In this document: piece by piece, positions 60,277 through 64,000 of the stretch
How positions within the stretch are numbered: the stretch's first letter is position 1
How the letters are laid out: the number at the start of each line of letters is the position of its first letter
From: Prevotella sp.
GTDB taxonomy: Bacteria > Bacteroidota > Bacteroidia > Bacteroidales > Bacteroidaceae
DNA: 64,000 bases
NCBI GenBank assembly: GCA_015060485.1
Contig: SUYI01000012.1
Span: forward strand, 20,872-84,871
Direction of reading: 5' to 3'
Translations under genes and position numbers: made by a program
Notes under the pieces: model-generated
The model's database searches: none
What the model was told of the DNA's origin: nothing
The model's input: only the letters and a program-made list of their open reading frames with translations

Positions 60277-60345
60277 GGAGAAATTTCGAAAACAGAGGTT
60301 TCACATTGCAACGCCAGACTTTTCACCTTCAGGTAACTTGTGGAC
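60277..60345. repeat. Partial copy C of the dispersed repeat
   Basis: It contains GAAATTTCGAAAACAGAGG and the TTGCAACGCC...CACCTTCAGGTAA block (60303-60340) seen in copy B, but not the GC-rich right half. Confidence 0.75.
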
Positions 60346-60397
60346 ACAAACGCTGCCCTGTGATTTCTGCTTATTCTCATCGCAAGGCTTGTGAACG

Positions 60398-60429
60398 CTT
60401 GGTGATTTCATGGGAAATCAGTATCTTTG
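60398..60429 (+). promoter_or_regulatory. Promoter of the second FtsZ gene
   Basis: CTTG (60398-60401), 20 bases, TATCTTTG (60422-60429), 27 bases before the ATG at 60457. Confidence 0.6.
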
Positions 60430-60456
60430 CAGTCGAATCTGAATTAAAGAGTGAAT

Positions 60457-61722
60457 ATGGACGGGATATTAGACTTCGGACCTGTAGAGGACAAGATGCA
60501 AGGCATCATCAAGGTGATTGGTGTTGGCGGCGGCGGATGTAATGCAGTGCGTAATATGTGGAACGACCAGATTGGCGGGGTGACGTATGCTGTGTGTAAT
60601 ACGGACAGTCAGTCGTTGTCGCGTTCGCCGGTGCCTGTGAAGATTATGCTGGGACAGTCGGGTCTTGGCGCCGGAGCTAATCCTGAACTGGGCAGACAAG
60701 AGGCTGAGACGAATGTCGACGACTTCAAGCAACTGTTGTCGGACGGCACGAAGATGGTGTTCGTGACGGCAGGCATGGGCGGTGGCACGGGTACTGGTGC
60801 TGCGCCTGTGGTGGCTGGTGTGGCCAAAGAGATGGGGTTGCTGACGGTGGGCGTGGTGACAATACCGTTCTACTTTGAGAAGAAGAAGAAAATCATTAAG
60901 GCCCTTAAGGGTGTTGACGAATTGCGAAAAAACGTGGATGCACTGCTGATAGTGAACAACGAACGGCTGTGTGACGTGTACGCTGATTCGGAGTTATCGG
61001 TGAAAGAGGCTTTCCAAAGGGCGGACAACATTCTGATGGATGCGGTGAAAGGCATTTCAGAGCTTATCACATTGCCCAGTGACGGGGGTATCAAGAGTGA
61101 CTTCCGTGACGTAGAGACAACGATGAAGGATGGCGGAGGTGCCATCATGGCGATGGGACGCGCCAGTGGTGACCATCGCGTAGAACGGGCTATTCTGGAT
61201 GCGCTGGACTCACCGTTGCTGTATGGTAACGACATCGGCAAGGCAAAACGTATCTTGTTTAATATCTATGCCAGCGACGAGCATCCTATCTTTGTGCGTG
61301 AACTGCAAGAAATAGATGACTTCTTCGAGCAGCTGGATCCCAATATCGAAGTGATTTGGGGTACGGCAACGGACGACTCATTAGGTGAGGATGCCAAGGT
61401 GACGATACTGGCTACGGGACTGGAGGATGACTTGCGCAATGATGTACAGAAGGAGGTCCATCGTGACGATGATGATTTCTATGAGGACTTGATAAAGATT
61501 TTGTATAAGCCCAAAAGAATAGGTACTGTCGGCAAAGTCATCGGAAAGGAACAGGAACTGGATTTCAAAGTGGAGATTGCCGAAGATCCAGAGCCGACAG
61601 TGGAGGTACAGAGTCCTGTGGCAGAACCAGAGGGAGACCCCGTTGACGAGCCTAAAGCGCAGCCGATGGTCGAGAAATGGAAGGGATGGCTGAATAGCTT
61701 GATGAAAGACGTGACAGAATGA
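60457..61722 (+). CDS. Divergent FtsZ-family GTPase (probable second FtsZ)
   Basis: A 421-residue protein with the full FtsZ GTPase core: KVIGVGGGGCNAVRNM (about residue 19), GAGANPELGRQEA (about 70) and the tubulin signature GMGGGTGTGAAP (about 105). The T7 loop reads KSDFRDVETTM: both catalytic aspartates are present but the usual preceding Asn is changed. The C-terminal ~65 residues are acidic and Pro-rich and lack a recognisable FtsA-binding peptide. It is not in a division gene cluster and forms a two-gene unit with 61719, so it is probably an accessory paralogue rather than the main division FtsZ. Confidence 0.85.
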   Translation: MDGILDFGPVEDKMQGIIKVIGVGGGGCNAVRNMWNDQIGGVTYAVCNTDSQSLSRSPVPVKIMLGQSGLGAGANPELGRQEAETNVDDFKQLLSDGTKMVFVTAGMGGGTGTGAAPVVAGVAKEMGLLTVGVVTIPFYFEKKKKIIKALKGVDELRKNVDALLIVNNERLCDVYADSELSVKEAFQRADNILMDAVKGISELITLPSDGGIKSDFRDVETTMKDGGGAIMAMGRASGDHRVERAILDALDSPLLYGNDIGKAKRILFNIYASDEHPIFVRELQEIDDFFEQLDPNIEVIWGTATDDSLGEDAKVTILATGLEDDLRNDVQKEVHRDDDDFYEDLIKILYKPKRIGTVGKVIGKEQELDFKVEIAEDPEPTVEVQSPVAEPEGDPVDEPKAQPMVEKWKGWLNSLMKDVTE

Positions 61723-62327
61723 CGGACGTGACGCATCATACTCCTGAAGAGGTTGCTATGCAGATAAGGCATCTGGCTGAACAACTTCAGACGGCAGGTC
61801 GGAAGGACTTGTTGTTGCGGGCCATTGGTGCACCTTTGCTCGAAGAACTGCGCATTGAGGCTGCAAAGGCGAAGCTGAGCAGACTGCTGATAACAAAGGA
61901 CTACAGGTTCTTTCTGGTAGATATGGGCAACAGGGAGATAGAACTGCAACCTGTACACAAGGCGGTGTATCTATTGTTTCTGGCACATCCAGAGGGAATT
62001 GAGTTCAAGCGGTTGGGTGACTATCGGGAGGAACTGACACGCTACTACATGCAGACAGCAAAGTTGTTGGACAAGGAGAAAATTATAGACGGTGTTAACC
62101 ATCTGGTGAATCCACTCGACAATGCCATCAACGAGAAATGCTCACGCATCAAGAAGGTATTCTTGGAGATGATGGATGAGTATATGGGCAGTTACTACAT
62201 CATCAGCGGACATACACAGAAACACATAGCCGGGTCTTCGCGTATCTGGTATGAGCGCTTGAAGGTTATCATACTGCCGAGGGAGTTGGTTGTAAGTGAA
62301 ATAACTTTACGGATAACTCCGAGATGA
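61719..62327 (+). CDS. FtsZ-linked protein sharing the C-terminal domain of the gene at 45140
   Basis: A 202-residue cytoplasmic protein overlapping the FtsZ gene by four bases (ATGA). Residues ~42-202 align closely with residues ~325-466 of the protein at 45140-46540: LSRLLITKDYR, KAVYLLFLAHPEGIEFK, DYREELTRYY, AINEKCSRIKKVFL and LPRELVVSE have direct counterparts there. The N-terminal ~40 residues are a separate helix region. No known family is recognised. Coupling with FtsZ, and the homologue's operon with a tubulin-like GTPase, suggest it regulates or binds tubulin-superfamily filaments. Confidence 0.78.
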   Translation: MTDVTHHTPEEVAMQIRHLAEQLQTAGRKDLLLRAIGAPLLEELRIEAAKAKLSRLLITKDYRFFLVDMGNREIELQPVHKAVYLLFLAHPEGIEFKRLGDYREELTRYYMQTAKLLDKEKIIDGVNHLVNPLDNAINEKCSRIKKVFLEMMDEYMGSYYIISGHTQKHIAGSSRIWYERLKVIILPRELVVSEITLRITPR

Positions 62328-62344
62328 CTTTAGCTGTAGCACTT

Positions 62345-62574
62345 TCATTCTTTGCTGGCCAACAACTTTTCTTTGATATACTCTTGAATATCGAAAGGGG
62401 TCACGTCATATACAGGCAGTAGTTAATGAAGTCCAAATCCTCACTCTGACGCTTCTCAATTTATAATGATAGAGCTGTTCCTCCAACCAACGTATAAGGT
62501 TTAATGCATTCCAAACGGGAAATGGCTTCAAAAACCTTACCGGTATGCGGTGCCAATGATTTCGTGTATTCCAT
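62345..62574 (-). pseudogene. Decayed AbiEii-type nucleotidyltransferase toxin
   Basis: From ATG 62574 the frame reads FEAISRLECIKPYTLVGGTA and then LSL, then a TAA at 62461-62463 where relatives have Gln, then IEKRQSEDLDF, the DxD catalytic region. After that an internal deletion and frameshift lead to a short tail (DIQEYIKEKLLASKE, stop at 62345). The nonsense codon plus deletion show a dead AbiEii/AbiGii toxin gene. It begins one base after the antitoxin stop. Confidence 0.8.
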
Positions 62575-62575
62575 A

Positions 62576-62908
62576 TTATGCAGCCGTTATACGGTTAAGA
62601 TGGCGAGTTTCAATGCTTTTGACATAAGATTCAGGACGTTTGGCTCCAAAATAATACCAGGCGTAAAGAATGTTGAACGGACGGAACATCTCACCCTGAG
62701 GAGCCACACGGTCTAACCATACACGCTTGACTTTTTTGTAGCCAAAAAGTGGAAAGAGCTTATTGATGTCGTCAATATCAAGATAGAGCAGCACGTGTTC
62801 AATCAAAGCCTCGTCGGAAATGGATTTCATTTTCGACACATCGTAAGACCAAAAGCAATTCTCCTTCTTAAGCTTACGAAACAGCTGCAGTCTTATATTG
62901 TGCTTCAT
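62576..62908 (-). CDS. AbiEi-like / DUF6922-type antitoxin candidate
   Basis: A 110-residue basic, helical protein with FWSYDVSKMKSISDEALIEHV near residue 19 and KLFPLFGYKKVKRVW near 50, the pattern of DUF6922-type proteins paired with AbiEii nucleotidyltransferases. It is intact and has its own promoter, whereas its toxin partner downstream is broken, so it may persist as an orphan or protect against related toxins. Confidence 0.65.
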   Translation of the reverse strand: MKHNIRLQLFRKLKKENCFWSYDVSKMKSISDEALIEHVLLYLDIDDINKLFPLFGYKKVKRVWLDRVAPQGEMFRPFNILYAWYYFGAKRPESYVKSIETRHLNRITAA

Positions 62909-62918
62909 CTTTCGGGAG

Positions 62919-62950
62919 CAAAGTTAGCAAGATTATTTCAACAATCCAAA
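62919..62950 (-). promoter_or_regulatory. Promoter of the AbiE-type pair
   Basis: Minus strand TTTG (62947-62950), 20 bases, TAACTTTG (62919-62926), about 11 bases before the ATG; it abuts copy B of the dispersed repeat. Confidence 0.7.
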
Positions 62951-63241
62951 TTTTGGGGGAAGAAATTTCAAAAACAGAGGTTTCGCATTGCAACGCCACA
63001 CTTTTCACCTTCAGGTAAAAGAAGGCTTGCGAAACATTCTCCGACCTTATGATTCTATGGACAGAAACGCTGCGCCGTGCGGAGAATTTCTGCCCTCCGT
63101 CCTAAGAAATTCTCCGCGCCGTCCTAAGAAATTCTCCGCCTGGGGCAGTATCAGCCGGGATAGGTTTTGCAGCCTCTGGAGGCTGCACGTGCGATACCCG
63201 GGAGCCTGCACGTGTAGACTCGGGGAGTCTGCAAATGTAAC
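62927..63241. repeat. Dispersed ~300-bp intergenic repeat, copy B
   Basis: It matches copy A (57998-58292) and contains an additional ~38-bp block (TTGCAACGCCACACTTTTCA, 62984-63020) that occurs separately at 26055, 33455 and 60303. No gene lies in 62909-63284. Confidence 0.85.
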
Positions 63242-63284
63242 CCCGTCCTGCCAGTCATCTGTCCCTTGTCATCATTAACCGTAA

Positions 63285-63650
63285 TTACTCCCAACCTTCT
63301 TCATCGTTATTCTCCATATAGCGGCTCATGCCATTATCGTCCATATCGTCCTCCGATGCAGGATCGAAGCCGCGCATATTGTCAGGCTTATGGGGAGGAC
63401 GCCCTTTTCCATGTGGTGGGGGTGGCGGCGGCCCATCAGGGCGCATGCCATCTGGTGGCGGTGGAGGCCGATGACCTTCCACTCTGCCACTATCTGGTGG
63501 CGGCGGTGGCATGTCCGGAGGCATAGAGTCTAATACAGCAACACTATCCACGTCGCCAATGCCAGCGCCGTTTGAGCTCATCCCGTTGCTACATGAAACT
63601 ATGAACAACAGGGAAATGCCAATGAAGATAAAACTACCGTTTAGCTTCAC
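63285..63650 (-). CDS. Small Pro-rich lipoprotein
   Basis: A 121-residue lipoprotein: signal peptide with lipobox FIVSC (Cys20). The mature protein is dominated by poly-proline tracts (PPPPP blocks between about residues 43 and 87) with Gly/Asp/Arg, followed by an acidic end (MENNDEEGWE). Such a rod-like chain could act as a spacer across the periplasm. Function unknown. It overlaps the upstream small gene by 17 bases. Confidence 0.65.
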   Translation of the reverse strand: MKLNGSFIFIGISLLFIVSCSNGMSSNGAGIGDVDSVAVLDSMPPDMPPPPPDSGRVEGHRPPPPPDGMRPDGPPPPPPHGKGRPPHKPDNMRGFDPASEDDMDDNGMSRYMENNDEEGWE

Positions 63651-63801
63651 GATTCAATTCATCATCAGGAGTTCTAAGCTCCACTCGTATTTTATAGCCT
63701 TTGTATTCACCAGCCTCAATAGATGGGCGCATAAAACCATATTTCTTATTAGTCTCCAAAAAGTCGATCAACTGATCTAGAATTTTATCATCTATTACCA
63801 T
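63634..63801 (-). CDS. Small hypothetical protein
   Basis: A 55-residue protein from the ATG at 63801 (the longer frame begins 17 codons upstream, against the promoter). It is charged and probably alpha/beta: MVIDDKILDQLIDFLETNKK then YKGYKIRVELRTPDDE. No family recognised. It lies between a promoter and the Pro-rich lipoprotein gene, which it overlaps. Confidence 0.5.
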   Translation of the reverse strand: MVIDDKILDQLIDFLETNKKYGFMRPSIEAGEYKGYKIRVELRTPDDELNREAKR

Positions 63802-63839
63802 ATTGTTTGTAATTATATAGTTGTATTTCCAATTTTCTG

Positions 63840-63871
63840 CAAATATAAGCAAAAGATTTTATTCTTCCAAA
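63840..63871 (-). promoter_or_regulatory. Promoter of the small protein/lipoprotein pair
   Basis: Minus strand TTTG (63868-63871), 20 bases, TATATTTG (63840-63847). From 63872 to the window end no feature is seen. Confidence 0.7.
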
Positions 63872-64000
63872 TTTTGGCAGTTATTTTGTCTCTTCCATCA
63901 GACTTCTTATCGATGTCAGGTCAGTCCTAGGTTGTTAAGTTAATCTGTGAATTATTTGTTAATTTTAGGGGATAATATTTTAACTAAATATATTTACATA

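Overview
The window looks like chromosomal DNA of a Prevotella-type Bacteroidales (Prevotella, Segatella or Xylanibacter-like). The evidence is the pervasive Bacteroidetes sigma-ABfr promoter (TTTG, 19-20 bases, TAnnTTTG, found here at about 21 loci), a three-gene Bacteroides-type fumarate reductase operon, a secreted C10 (streptopain) protease, a GH30 xylanase-like enzyme, and Bacteroidales-specific protein families. No tRNA, rRNA, CRISPR array or intact insertion sequence was recognised.

Layout. 0-8.3 kb is housekeeping, mostly on the minus strand: the end of a polyprenyl synthetase, deoC, a MazG-like pyrophosphohydrolase, dtd, uvrC, apt, mnmG and a sugar-isomerase-like gene. Two parS-like sites (one perfect) flank apt. 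8.4-12 kb is the fumarate reductase/succinate dehydrogenase operon. 12-26 kb is mixed: a GH30 enzyme, an EamA transporter, a UDG-family protein, an esterase/DUF4380 fusion, pgeF, a pair of Cache sensor proteins (one degenerate) followed by murQ, an MNT/HEPN module, and a secreted protein followed by repeat-rich intergenic DNA. 26-33.4 kb is a likely operon: GH3-like, lipoprotein, DUF3108, PD-(D/E)XK, ABC ATPase and CobD-like. It is marked by degenerate 7-9 bp tandem repeats lying inside reading frames. 33.5-43 kb holds the C10 protease, a thioredoxin/TonB_C fusion, a cyclophilin and dnaB with small neighbours.

43-64 kb is an accessory, visibly AT-richer region rich in conflict-type genes. Its core is a tightly packed nine-gene minus-strand operon (57666 to 45140, gaps of 1-6 bases). 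It encodes a vWA-like lipoprotein, a small membrane protein, a tubulin-superfamily GTPase, a 1049-residue protein ending in an actin/Hsp70-type ATPase fold, a ZorA/MotA-like channel with a long coiled coil, a ZorB/MotB-like stator, a DUF4357-like protein, an anchored NucA-type nuclease, and a membrane protein with a distinctive C-terminal domain. It is preceded by a roughly 315-base structured leader with its own promoter. The combination of a proton-channel motor pair, tubulin, actin-like ATPase, vWA lipoprotein and nuclease does not match the Zorya types I know, and it is the best candidate for an undescribed system. The C-terminal domain of its last gene recurs beside a second, divergent FtsZ at 60.5-62.3 kb and as a third, truncated copy at 43.8 kb, which links that domain to tubulin/FtsZ proteins. 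Around these genes are HigBA, a Fic protein, a PRTase-like protein, a decayed AbiE-type toxin-antitoxin pair and a dispersed ~300 bp repeat that abuts several promoters.

Starts were moved to internal ATG codons where the longest frame began at a non-ATG codon or inside a promoter. Functions are inferred from motifs read by eye; no database search was possible.
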